DNA of 44,679 nucleotides. It comes from Roseofilum halophilum BLCC-M91. GTDB taxonomy: Bacteria; Cyanobacteriota; Cyanobacteriia; Cyanobacteriales; Desertifilaceae. The DNA lies in the NCBI RefSeq assembly GCF_030068445.1, contig NZ_JAQPOK010000076.1, forward strand, positions 1 to 44,679, read 5' to 3'. Below the pieces are notes generated by a model, which saw only the letters and a program-made list of their open reading frames with translations, had not been told where the DNA came from and did no database searches. The translations under genes and the position numbers were made by a program. Positions 25,233-32,872 of the stretch are shown here, piece by piece; position 1 is the stretch's first letter; each line of letters starts with the position of its first letter.

Positions 25233-25394
25233 CAAAGGGGAATGGGGGAATGGGGAATGGGCACAAGGAGATGACTCCATGACTCCCGGCTCCTGGAAAA
25301 GCTCTTTCTCTTTCTAAAGAATACACAATTTTTTGCCCTTGAAAACCATCAGCACCTTCAGTCAACAGTAAGGAAAACCATTGGTTATCATCAA

Positions 25395-26174
25395 ATGAAA
25401 CAGAGTCTGCAAGTAGCCATTCATCAGGGAATCGAAGCATCCTTCGCCGGTTTAAGCTGGGAGCAGATCCCGGTGGAACTGTTGCCAGAGCATCAACCGT
25501 TAGGCTATCAATCGGCGATCGCCCTGAAATTATCAGCCTACAGCGATCGCCCTCCTGTCGATCTGGCAGAAGAACTGCTTGAGTTCCTCTCTGTTCAAGA
25601 GCATTTATCCGGGTTTTCCCTCTCTCTACGTTCTCCCGGTTGGATTCAATTTCATTATGGCGATCTCGCTTTAGTCAAGCAACTGCAAGCTCTGCCGCTC
25701 ACTCCCTTAACCCTTGCCCATCATACCCCCTTCGTCGATCCCCATTCCCCAGAAGTATTGACCTGGCAAGTTGCCCATGCTCGCTGTTGTGCCCTCCTAC
25801 GTTTAGCAGAGCATGGGGGCTTAATTGCTCTAGAACCATCTACATTAAAGATCGTCCAACCTCATCCCATACCTTGGTTAGATGGCGGCTACTTTCAACT
25901 CGTTCACCCCAGCGAACACACCTTAATCCGCTCCCTACTCTATATCTGGGATACTCTCCATGACGAGCCTACCGCCTCGCGCCTTTTGTCCTTAACTCGA
26001 ACCTTAAGTCAAGATATCCTGAGATTTGAGCAAAATTGCCGCATTTGGGGATCGACATTAAAGGAAAATCCCCCACTTTCCCTCAGTCGTTTAGGATTAT
26101 TGGCCATGGGCGGAAAAACCCTAAAAACCTTACTAGAACAAGGCTTAACCCTGAGTGCCCCCCCAGAATGGTAA
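25395..26174 (+). CDS. DALR anticodon-binding-domain protein (ArgRS-related, no catalytic core)
   Basis: A 259-residue soluble protein. The N-terminal part (AIALKLSAYSDRPPVDLAEELLEFL) resembles the additional N-terminal domain of arginyl-tRNA synthetase, and the C-terminal half (LTWQVAHARCCALLRLAEHGG onward, about 122-255) resembles the DALR anticodon-binding domain. There is no HIGH or KMSKS motif, so it cannot activate an amino acid. Cyanobacterial homologues are annotated only as DALR-domain proteins. A role in tRNA binding is inferred from the fold. It is divergent from mrpC. Confidence 0.72.
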   Translation: MKQSLQVAIHQGIEASFAGLSWEQIPVELLPEHQPLGYQSAIALKLSAYSDRPPVDLAEELLEFLSVQEHLSGFSLSLRSPGWIQFHYGDLALVKQLQALPLTPLTLAHHTPFVDPHSPEVLTWQVAHARCCALLRLAEHGGLIALEPSTLKIVQPHPIPWLDGGYFQLVHPSEHTLIRSLLYIWDTLHDEPTASRLLSLTRTLSQDILRFEQNCRIWGSTLKENPPLSLSRLGLLAMGGKTLKTLLEQGLTLSAPPEW

Positions 26175-26257
26175 TCAAGTCCAGAGCCTGCCCCGATCCA
26201 TCCGATGAAAAAATTTTCTTCAAGGGATGACAAACCCAAGTGAGTAAGTTATATTGA

Positions 26258-26326
26258 CTATCGTGTGAGGAGCGAACCAGTGAGGACACCGAGACGAAAC
26301 ACGGCCAGTCGTCGGTGTCCTTTCTG
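26258..26326 (+). ncRNA. Candidate structured small RNA (Yfr2/Cyano-1-like)
   Basis: GGACACCGA (26284-26292) and TCGGTGTCC (26312-26320) form a 9-bp stem, extended by GAC/GTC across a single bulged G, with a 12-base loop GAAACACGGCCA. A TATATT box lies near 26250 and TTTCT follows the stem. The GAAACA-containing loop on a strong stem is what I recall of the Yfr2/Cyano-1 RNAs of cyanobacteria, but I cannot run a covariance model. It sits in the 269-bp gap before ndhO. If not an RNA gene it would be a terminator of the DALR gene. Confidence 0.45.
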
Positions 26327-26443
26327 ATTTAAATCTAAAATTAAATCCCTTCACGAAAATAACCGGTAAAATCAAGCCATAAATCCAGATCGCTCCTTGG
26401 TATCATATTAGGGAAGTTTTGAAACATACGTCCTGAATTGATT

Positions 26444-26665
26444 ATGGCAGCAGCAATTAAAAAAGGTTCAATGGTACGGGCTATCCAAGAAAAACTGGAA
26501 AATTCCCTAGAAGCTTCCGCAAGCGATACCCGTTTTCCTCCCTACATTTTTGAAACCCAAGGCGAGATCATGGACATCAAAGGTGACTACGCTCTAGTCA
26601 AATTTGGTCAGGTTCCTACCCCCAATATTTGGCTGCGTGTCGATCAACTAGAGTTGTTCAAATAA
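26444..26665 (+). CDS. ndhO: NAD(P)H-quinone oxidoreductase subunit O
   Basis: A 73-residue protein from the ATG at 26444 ([28 protein letters not shown]). It matches NdhO by length and by the [39 protein letters not shown] stretch (residues about 31-69). NdhO is a cyanobacteria- and plastid-specific subunit on the stromal side of NDH-1, involved in cyclic electron flow and respiration. A TTG two codons earlier is a less likely start. mdh follows 19 bp after the stop and may be co-transcribed. Confidence 0.95.
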   Translation: MAAAIKKGSMVRAIQEKLENSLEASASDTRFPPYIFETQGEIMDIKGDYALVKFGQVPTPNIWLRVDQLELFK

Positions 26666-26684
26666 CAAAAAACGAGACTTGGCC

Positions 26685-27647
26685 ATGGTTAAAGCGAATC
26701 AATCGATCAATCCCCGTGTCGGTGTCATTGGAGCCGGAAAAGTTGGCAGCACTCTGGCGCAACGAATTGCAGAGAAAGACTTAGCCGACGTGGTTCTCTT
26801 GGATGTGATCGAAGGGATGCCCCAGGGCATCGCCTTAGATCTCATGGAAGCACGGGGAGTCGAACACCACGATCGCCAATTGATCGGTAGCAACAATTAT
26901 GCGGATTTGGTCGGTTGCAATATAGTCGTGATTACCGCAGGGAAACCCCGCACACCTGGCATGAGTCGAGAAGAGTTGATCGAAATCAATGCCAAAATCG
27001 TTAAATCTGCTGTCAAAGAGGCGGTCAAGCACTGTCCCGAAGCCATCTTTATTTTGGTGACGAATCCCCTAGATGTGATGACCTATTTGGCGTGGAAAGT
27101 CAGTGGTCTCGATCCCAGTCGGGTGATGGGAATGGCAGGAGTTCTCGATTCGGCAAGGTTTGAAACCTTTATCTCCCTAGAGTTAGGATGCTCGATCGCC
27201 GATATTCAAACTCTGGTATTAGGAGGACATGGGGACTTAATGGTTCCCCTGCCTCGTTTTTCTACGGTTCGGGGGATTCCCATTACCGAACTGATGGAGA
27301 CAGAAACCATCGATCGCCTCGTCGATCGCACCCGCAAAGGCGGTGCGGAAATTGTGCAACTGATGAAAACGGGTAGCGCTTATTATGCACCTGCATCCTC
27401 AGTCTGTCTGATGGTGGAAGCGGTGTTGCACAATCAATCCCGCTTTATGCCTGTAGCCGGATATCTGCAAGGCCAATATGGTTTAAATGATATCTATATG
27501 GGCGTTCCCTGTAAATTGGGATACAAGGGGATTGAGCAGATCCTAGAGTTACCCCTAGAAAAGTCAGAAATTGCTGCCCTCCGTGAGTCTGCCGAAGTCG
27601 TGCGTAAGGGTTTGGAAATGGTGGAAAGTTTAGTCGGCTTTGATTAG
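26685..27647 (+). CDS. mdh: Malate dehydrogenase (LDH-like type)
   Basis: This 320-residue NAD-dependent enzyme has Rossmann motif GVIGAGKVGSTLA (about 13-25), coenzyme-binding Asp in LLDVIEG, substrate-loop Arg in GKPRTPGMSREEL (Arg instead of Gln marks malate over lactate), TNPLDVM, catalytic GGHGD and the Asp of GVLDSARF. It oxidises malate to oxaloacetate in central metabolism. The ATG at 26685 is preferred to the TTG at 26679. It follows ndhO closely on the same strand. Confidence 0.95.
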   Translation: MVKANQSINPRVGVIGAGKVGSTLAQRIAEKDLADVVLLDVIEGMPQGIALDLMEARGVEHHDRQLIGSNNYADLVGCNIVVITAGKPRTPGMSREELIEINAKIVKSAVKEAVKHCPEAIFILVTNPLDVMTYLAWKVSGLDPSRVMGMAGVLDSARFETFISLELGCSIADIQTLVLGGHGDLMVPLPRFSTVRGIPITELMETETIDRLVDRTRKGGAEIVQLMKTGSAYYAPASSVCLMVEAVLHNQSRFMPVAGYLQGQYGLNDIYMGVPCKLGYKGIEQILELPLEKSEIAALRESAEVVRKGLEMVESLVGFD

Positions 27648-27678
27648 TCGCCAATAGGGAATAGGAAAAACCCGATTT

Positions 27679-27710
27679 ACCCATTACCCATTACCCATTA
27701 CCCATTACCC
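27679..27710 (+). repeat. Heptamer array ACCCATT x4.5
   Basis: Four and a half perfect copies of ACCCATT lie between the convergent mdh and glyQ genes. The array overlaps the end of glyQ and supplies its TAA stop codon and the last codon or two. It is the cleanest array of the dispersed family in this window. Confidence 0.9.
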
Positions 27711-28580
27711 ATTTTTCATTGATAGTGGAAAGCCTAATTTTTCCCGTTGCTCCAGATAGATGTGGGCAATCTTGCGGGCTAATGTGCGAATTCTGCCGAT
27801 ATAGCGGGTTCGTTCTGTTACGGCGATCGCGCCCCTGGCATCGAGGAGGTTAAAGCTATGGGAGCATTTGAGAACATAGTCTAAACCGGGAGTGACTAAG
27901 CCTTTGTCAATCAGTTGAGTGGCTTCTTGTTCATAGAGTGCAAACAACTTAAAGAGTAACTCTGGATTGGAGGCTTCAAAATTGTAGGTACATTGTTCGA
28001 TCTCTCCTTGCAGGTGAATATCTCCATAGTTTAGGCGATCGCTCCATTGGATTGCCGCCAGCGCTTCCACGCTTTGCAAATACATAGCCAAACGCTCTAA
28101 ACCATAGGTAATTTCAATGGCAACGGGATGGCAATCAATGCCTCCACATTGCTGAAAATAGGTAAATTGGGTCACTTCCATGCCATCGAGCCAAACTTCC
28201 CAACCCACTCCCCAAGCGCCGAGGGTGGGAGATTCCCAGTTATCTTCCACGAAGCGAATATCATGGTCTTCCGGCTGAATACCGAGAACCCGTAAGGAGT
28301 CGAGGTAAATGTCCTGAATATTATCGGGAGAGGGTTTCATCAGTACCTGATACTGGTAATAGTGCTGGTAACGGTTGGGGTTTTCGCCATAGCGTCCATC
28401 AGTGGGACGACGACAGGGTTCTACATAGGCGACAAACCAAGGTTCTGGCCCGATCGCCCTCAGAAACGTATGGGGACTCATGGTTCCTGCCCCTTTCTCC
28501 GTATCATAGGGCTGAACCACCAAACACCCGCGATCGGCCCAAAACTGATTTAAGGTAGTAATGACTGACTGAAAATTCAT
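27705..28580 (-). CDS. glyQ: Glycyl-tRNA synthetase alpha subunit
   Basis: The 291-residue protein is the normal length for bacterial GlyQ and carries its hallmark blocks: [36 protein letters not shown] (about 14-49), [28 protein letters not shown] (about 52-79), and [21 protein letters not shown] (about 127-147). It is the catalytic half of the alpha2beta2 class II synthetase; glyS is elsewhere. The ATG at 28580 overlaps the start of a spurious plus-strand frame. The C-terminal residues after FPLSM derive from the heptamer repeat. Confidence 0.97.
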   Translation of the reverse strand: MNFQSVITTLNQFWADRGCLVVQPYDTEKGAGTMSPHTFLRAIGPEPWFVAYVEPCRRPTDGRYGENPNRYQHYYQYQVLMKPSPDNIQDIYLDSLRVLGIQPEDHDIRFVEDNWESPTLGAWGVGWEVWLDGMEVTQFTYFQQCGGIDCHPVAIEITYGLERLAMYLQSVEALAAIQWSDRLNYGDIHLQGEIEQCTYNFEASNPELLFKLFALYEQEATQLIDKGLVTPGLDYVLKCSHSFNLLDARGAIAVTERTRYIGRIRTLARKIAHIYLEQREKLGFPLSMKNG

Positions 28581-28716
28581 GCCCCAACTTTCCTCGATCG
28601 ATCACAACAGTGTCTATTCTCTCTCAAAAGGGGAATGGGAAAATGGAGAATTGGCGATCGGCGATCGCCCGGTTTCCATATCCCCCACTCCCCCATTCAC
28701 TCTTTGCCACTCCCCC

Positions 28717-29154
28717 ATGACCTTAATTACGCTCACCGATCGCTCTTTGGAGTTAGAGACTTCCCCGATCGCCTTTACCCTACCTTTAACCGCTTGGGAG
28801 CGAACCCGCAGTCGCTATCAGACCCAAACTCCAGACGGCATCAGTGTTGAGTTACGATTACCCAGAGGAACCATTCTCCAAGATGGCGACCTCTTGCAAA
28901 CGGCGATCGCCGATACCCTAGTGAAAGTGATCGCCAAACCGGAACCCGTCTTAGAAGTGACCTCCGAAACGGCGATCGGTCTCCTGCGAGCTGCCTATCA
29001 TCTCGGAAATCGTCATATTCCCGTCGAAATTACCCCACACTACTTACGCTTAGAAATCGATCTCGTCTTAAAAACCTTATTAGAACAACTCGGACTCAAC
29101 GTCACCGAAAAAATCGCCCCCTTCCAACCCGAACCGGGAGCCTATCACCATTAA
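28717..29154 (+). CDS. ureE: Urease accessory protein UreE
   Basis: From the ATG at 28717 (MTLITLTDRSLELE) the 145-residue product has normal UreE length; the longer frame back to 28579 crosses a GGGGAATGGG repeat and lacks similarity. The family motifs AYHLGNRHIPVEI (about 93-105) and the C-terminal metal-binding GAYHH are present. UreE is the nickel metallochaperone for urease. No other ure genes are in the window, so ureE is detached from the urease operon, as is often seen in cyanobacteria. It is divergent from glyQ and convergent with the Crp/Fnr gene. Confidence 0.92.
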   Translation: MTLITLTDRSLELETSPIAFTLPLTAWERTRSRYQTQTPDGISVELRLPRGTILQDGDLLQTAIADTLVKVIAKPEPVLEVTSETAIGLLRAAYHLGNRHIPVEITPHYLRLEIDLVLKTLLEQLGLNVTEKIAPFQPEPGAYHH

Positions 29155-29171
29155 ACAATATTAAACAATTC

Positions 29172-29216
29172 ATCAGAATCCCCAGCCTTTAGCGAACGCG
29201 GAAGCTGGCAAGGATA
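29172..29216. terminator. Hairpin between convergent genes; possible eroded IS right end
   Basis: GAATCCCCAGC...CTTTAGCG...GAAGCTGG...TATCAA recalls the GAATCCCC-CTTTAG-GGGG-TCAA layout of the IS605-type right ends at 111-141 and 4541-4576. Here the stem is CCAGC/GCTGG with an enlarged loop. It may be a decayed right end or simply a terminator shared by ureE and the regulator gene. Confidence 0.35.
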
Positions 29217-29852
29217 TCAAAATTTTTGGATCGTAATATAACGCTGGGAGTCTAAGCTTAACCACTCATCTTGGCGTAACTCTTTCATCAACCGCGTCAC
29301 AGTTACCCGAGTTGTGCCAATCGTATTCGCTAAATTCTGATGAGTCAACTTCACCGGTAGGCGTATCCCTTGCCCGTCCCTTGTCGGCTGGCCCATTTCC
29401 TGGGCTAATAATAACAGCAATTCTTCTAAGCGCTCTTTCACGCGCCGATGACCCACCAAAGCAAGAATCGCCTCAGTTTGCCGTAAACGACGCTCCAATT
29501 GATGCCATAAACTGCGGCATAGAAGAGGGGATTTTTCCATTTCAGCCAGGCTAAACCGCATTAACCCAACATTAGAAAGGGCAATAGCTTGATAACAGTC
29601 CCTTTCCATCATAGTTAAGGGCAGACCAAACGGCATAGAAGGCACAGCAAAGCCTAACAACGATTCATCACCATCGACTTGAACGACACTTAAACCGATC
29701 ACCCCCCGGCAAACCACCCAAATATCGGTAGAATGCAACGGGATCATTTGGCCGGCAACAAAGTCTACTAAACTCCGACCTTTATAGAGGTCTTCGAGCA
29801 ATTCACGGAACTGGATTTGAGAGTTAGAGGTCGGCAGAAATGAAGAAACCAT
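29217..29852 (-). CDS. Crp/Fnr-family transcriptional regulator (not NtcA)
   Basis: This 211-residue protein has an N-terminal cyclic-nucleotide-type sensor fold (about 20-120) and a C-terminal winged helix with recognition helix LTHQNLANTIGTTRVTVTRLMKELR (about 168-192), very like the NtcA/Crp DNA-reading helix. The sensor domain lacks the Arg/Ser phosphate-binding pattern of cAMP receptors and differs from NtcA in its N-terminus and mid-section, so it is a paralogue. It has two Cys only, so it is not an Fnr-type Fe-S sensor. It is divergent from the Ser/Thr kinase across 238 bp, which contain both promoters and no further feature I can support. Effector unknown. Confidence 0.85.
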   Translation of the reverse strand: MVSSFLPTSNSQIQFRELLEDLYKGRSLVDFVAGQMIPLHSTDIWVVCRGVIGLSVVQVDGDESLLGFAVPSMPFGLPLTMMERDCYQAIALSNVGLMRFSLAEMEKSPLLCRSLWHQLERRLRQTEAILALVGHRRVKERLEELLLLLAQEMGQPTRDGQGIRLPVKLTHQNLANTIGTTRVTVTRLMKELRQDEWLSLDSQRYITIQKF

Positions 29853-30090
29853 GCCAAAATCCGGGTCTATTGAGTTGGTTCCCTTGCTAGTCTAGGGCGT
29901 TACATTCATAAATAGGTAATCGTTAGGTTAAGCTTTGGTATTGTAAAGTATAGTCCCCCCCCCGATCGCCCGATCTTCCTATCTCTCGTTAACTAGGGGA
30001 ACTTTCCTGAATGCACTCTTTCTTTGCACTACAATCAAAACGATCTCACCTTTCAATGCTTTTTAGGCAATAGCCACAACATCTGAAACT

Positions 30091-31806
30091 ATGGTTAAAA
30101 CCTTACAGGGAGGAAAATATACCCTTGACGAAGAACTCGGTCAAGGGGGGTTTGGATTGACATTTAAGGCCACTCATCACTATTTGCATCAAGTCGTGGT
30201 GATTAAAACCCTGAATCAGTCAATCCGTAAACAACCGAATTTTCAGGAGTTTGTTCAAAAGTTTCAAGATGAGGCTCGCCGGTTAGCCCTCTGTGTGCAT
30301 CCCCATATTGTGCGGGTGAGTGATTTCTTTACCGAAGATGGGATGCCCTATATGGTCATGGATTATATTCCAGGCCCAACATTAGCAGAATTAGTCCATC
30401 CCGATCGCCCCTTAAATGAAGCCGTGGCCATCCATTATATTCGCCAAATTGGAGCCGCCCTAGAGGGAGTACATCAAAAAGGCTTGTTACATCGGGATAT
30501 TAAGCCCCAAAACATCCTTCTCCGGGAAGGAACCCAAGAAGTTGTCCTGATTGATTTTGGTATTGCTAGGGAATACGAGCAAAATTCACCCCAAACCCAT
30601 ACCAGTTTGGTCTCGGAAGGTTATGCTCCCATCGAGCAGTATATGCGATCGCAGCGTCGCAGTGCTGCCACAGATGTCTATGGACTAGCGGCCACCCTCT
30701 ATACCTTACTGACCGCCAGAATCCCGATCGCCTCTATTTTACGCGATCGCCACCAAATGCCAAGCCCCAGAGACCTACAACCCCATCTGAGTCCTGCCAT
30801 TAACCAAGCGGTACTGCGGGGAATGGCCCTAAATGCCGAAGACCGACCCCAAACCATTCCCCAATGGCTTCAGTTATTGCCCCAAAGCTCGCTCACCGCT
30901 CTGCCCACCACCCCCCAAAGCACAACCCCCACCCCCTCATCCACCAGCCAAGCTGCAACCATTGCCTTAGTTCCCCCATCCCCACCCCATCAGAGTTCCC
31001 CGGCTGCATCAGGAACCGCCACCCCTCAAACCACCACGGAACCTCGGCCGTCTGTTTGGCTACCTATTGTAGGATTCGTGGCGATCGCTGCTTTAATTGG
31101 AGGAGTAACCGCCACCCTACAACTGGCCAACCGCCCCTCTGATCCCATTGCTTCCCCTAGTCCCCAACCTTCGCCCTCGCCAACGCCTAAACCCACCCCT
31201 TCCCCCTCACCAACGCCTAAACCCACCCCCACACCCTCTCCAGTACCCACCCCCACACCCTCACCCTCGCCTAAACCCTCTCCAGTGCCCACCCCCACAC
31301 CCGCACCTCAACCTAAACCCTCTCCAGTACCCACCCCTACACCCGCACCCGTACCCCCTCCCGCCCCCATTCCCACCCCCACACCCCAACCTACCGAACC
31401 CTCTCCCCCTCCCGTTGCCAGAGGGTTTCCCCCAGGAACCTCAGAAGCAGAAGTGCTAGAGGCCCTTGGAGAACCGACCCAGACCACATCAGGACTTTGG
31501 GGAACCGAAGCCATCAGTTATGATTTAGGCAAAATTCAATTAGGATATTTAGTCGATGCGAATAGTCGCCAGATTCGACAAACCGAAGTCTCTTTTGACC
31601 CCACCATTGACCGATTTATCAGCCGGGTTCTGGTTAACGGTTTATTAGGCAGCAATGCACCTCTAGAAGTGATCGACCAATTTGAGCGCGTGCTACAAGG
31701 CCAAAGCCAATATTATGATTTCTCCCACGAAAACTTTAACGGTGTCATTCAACTCGAAAGCGATGGCCGCATTTATGTAGGGGTTTGGGATAAACAGTTG
31801 AAATAG
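30091..31806 (+). CDS. Membrane Ser/Thr protein kinase with Pro-rich spacer and C-terminal sensor-like domain
   Basis: This 571-residue protein has a Hanks-type kinase domain (about 8-262) with Gly-loop GQGGFG (17-22), Lys39, HRDIKPQN (134-141, catalytic D136) and DFG (155-157). One transmembrane helix (323-345) follows. A Pro/Ser/Thr-rich spacer (352-445, [11 protein letters not shown]-like units) leads to an outer domain (446-571) beginning [19 protein letters not shown]. The active site is complete. The topology places the C-terminal domain on the far side of the membrane as a likely sensor; ligand unknown. Homologues are frequent in filamentous cyanobacteria. No phosphatase gene is adjacent. 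Confidence 0.93.
   Translation: MVKTLQGGKYTLDEELGQGGFGLTFKATHHYLHQVVVIKTLNQSIRKQPNFQEFVQKFQDEARRLALCVHPHIVRVSDFFTEDGMPYMVMDYIPGPTLAELVHPDRPLNEAVAIHYIRQIGAALEGVHQKGLLHRDIKPQNILLREGTQEVVLIDFGIAREYEQNSPQTHTSLVSEGYAPIEQYMRSQRRSAATDVYGLAATLYTLLTARIPIASILRDRHQMPSPRDLQPHLSPAINQAVLRGMALNAEDRPQTIPQWLQLLPQSSLTALPTTPQSTTPTPSSTSQAATIALVPPSPPHQSSPAASGTATPQTTTEPRPSVWLPIVGFVAIAALIGGVTATLQLANRPSDPIASPSPQPSPSPTPKPTPSPSPTPKPTPTPSPVPTPTPSPSPKPSPVPTPTPAPQPKPSPVPTPTPAPVPPPAPIPTPTPQPTEPSPPPVARGFPPGTSEAEVLEALGEPTQTTSGLWGTEAISYDLGKIQLGYLVDANSRQIRQTEVSFDPTIDRFISRVLVNGLLGSNAPLEVIDQFERVLQGQSQYYDFSHENFNGVIQLESDGRIYVGVWDKQLK
31145..31400 (+). repeat. Degenerate Pro-Thr-Ser tandem repeat inside the kinase gene
   Basis: CCCACCCC-, CCTTCCCCCTC- and CCTAAACCC-type units repeat with high C content and encode [17 protein letters not shown] modules. 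The near-absence of G on the coding strand gives a strong strand asymmetry, and long false frames on the opposite strand. Copy number is likely variable between strains. Confidence 0.85.
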
Positions 31807-31836
31807 TTATAGCGCTTCGCGCTAGGTAATGGGTAA
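31806..31836 (+). repeat. Dispersed palindrome-plus-GGTAATGGGTAA repeat, copy 2
   Basis: GTTATAGCGCTTCGCGCTA plus GGTAATGGGTAA, nearly identical to 17271-17300. The palindrome TAGCGC-TTC-GCGCTA (31810-31824) could act as a terminator stem for the kinase gene. Three exact octamers CCCCATCT follow at 31855-31878. Confidence 0.75.
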
Positions 31837-31880
31837 CTGGTCATTTCTGTATCCCCCCATCTCCCCATCTCCCCATCTCC

Positions 31881-32561
31881 TTAGTACACTCTGCCTCGAT
31901 AGACTCGTTTATGACGGGCTTTTTCTAAAGCGTTTTTCTCTGAGTTACCTAGAGAAGGCACAGGTTGCAGAGGGGGGAGCGTCTTGGAGTTGCTCTCCGA
32001 TGGGGCAAAAGAGTCCACAGGATGCTCTACCACTTCATGATTGTTCAGGGAGTTGGCCAAGGATGGAGTTGATAGGGATTGGGCGTTTTCAAGATCTTGT
32101 TTTAACTCCAGCAGACAGGAGACTAGGGGATCGTTGTGAATGGTTAATCCTCCCAGAGCGGATAATACTTTTTTAGTACCTGCAATTACTTTTAGGGCTA
32201 GGGTATCGGGTTCAAAGGGGGGGAGAATATCGATCGCTCCATAGGCGATCGCTGCTTGTCGTTGCTGATGGTTAATTTCCGCCTCACTGCTTTCTAAGAG
32301 AATCACCGGCACTGGGTTATTATTCTCTAGGGAGCCACGACAGAATTGTTCTGGATCTAAATCTGGCGTTTGTCGATCCATGAGAATCACATGGGGCCGG
32401 GTTTTAGTGCTAGAGTTAATCTCCTGTAGTTGCTCAGATAAGCTGGCGGCTGATGCCGACAGAATCACTGCCAAATTTTGGGAGATTAACACTCTTTGCC
32501 ATACCCACCGTTGGAAGTCGCAGGGTTGGCATAAAAGGACAGTTGCTCTTGGATTAGTCAT
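31881..32561 (-). CDS. Receiver-like (REC) protein with disordered tail
   Basis: The start is placed at the ATG at 32561 (MTNPRATVLLCQPCDFQRW), giving 226 residues; a TTG at 32576 is the alternative. The first 120 residues resemble a response-regulator receiver domain: an acidic/polar start LLCQPCDF, the candidate phospho-Asp in VILMDRQTP (D62), VPVILLESSE and a final AYGAIDILPPFEPDTL. The Lys of the KP motif is replaced (LPPF), so it may not be phosphorylated normally. A low-complexity tail ends in HKRVYRGRVY. There is no output domain. Function is unknown. It is convergent with the kinase gene. Confidence 0.62.
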   Translation of the reverse strand: MTNPRATVLLCQPCDFQRWVWQRVLISQNLAVILSASAASLSEQLQEINSSTKTRPHVILMDRQTPDLDPEQFCRGSLENNNPVPVILLESSEAEINHQQRQAAIAYGAIDILPPFEPDTLALKVIAGTKKVLSALGGLTIHNDPLVSCLLELKQDLENAQSLSTPSLANSLNNHEVVEHPVDSFAPSESNSKTLPPLQPVPSLGNSEKNALEKARHKRVYRGRVY

Positions 32562-32872
32562 AGAAGGATTAGACAACTTGATTTAGAGTAACATTGTGCA
32601 AATTCAGAACTATAAGCTAAGTTTATAACTTAATCTTTTGATTAACTGTTTTTAAAGTTTTCCTCAAGATTCGGTATAACAGAAAACAGTACAAAAATTC
32701 TGTATCATTTAATGCATTTAAGAGTCGAATTTTCTAGGCAAAATTAAAGCTTAGAGGATTAAGATCGGATGGACTCTGCTTATGGGACTTCCCAAAAGTA
32801 GGAAGAATCAATCCCTTGCCAAAGTTCCCAATGACACTTAAATTGTTTACCCAAGATCCGTGTATTTAAGAG

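Noticed and set aside
26255-26300. Yfr1 RNA on the minus strand
   Set aside because: CTCCTCACAC is present on the minus strand, but no terminator hairpin follows it, so the two-hairpin Yfr1 layout is missing.
28579-28716. N-terminal extension of UreE
   Set aside because: The extra 46 residues overlap the glyQ start and derive from a GGGGAATGGG-type repeat; the family start is MTLITLTDRS.
31026-31514. Gly/Val-rich minus-strand proteins
   Set aside because: These frames are complements of the Pro-rich repeat in the kinase gene and lack any start signal or similarity.
32577-32872. NtcA box upstream of amt
   Set aside because: Several GTA and TAC triplets occur near 32695-32710, but none has the 8-base spacing with a proper -10 box downstream.
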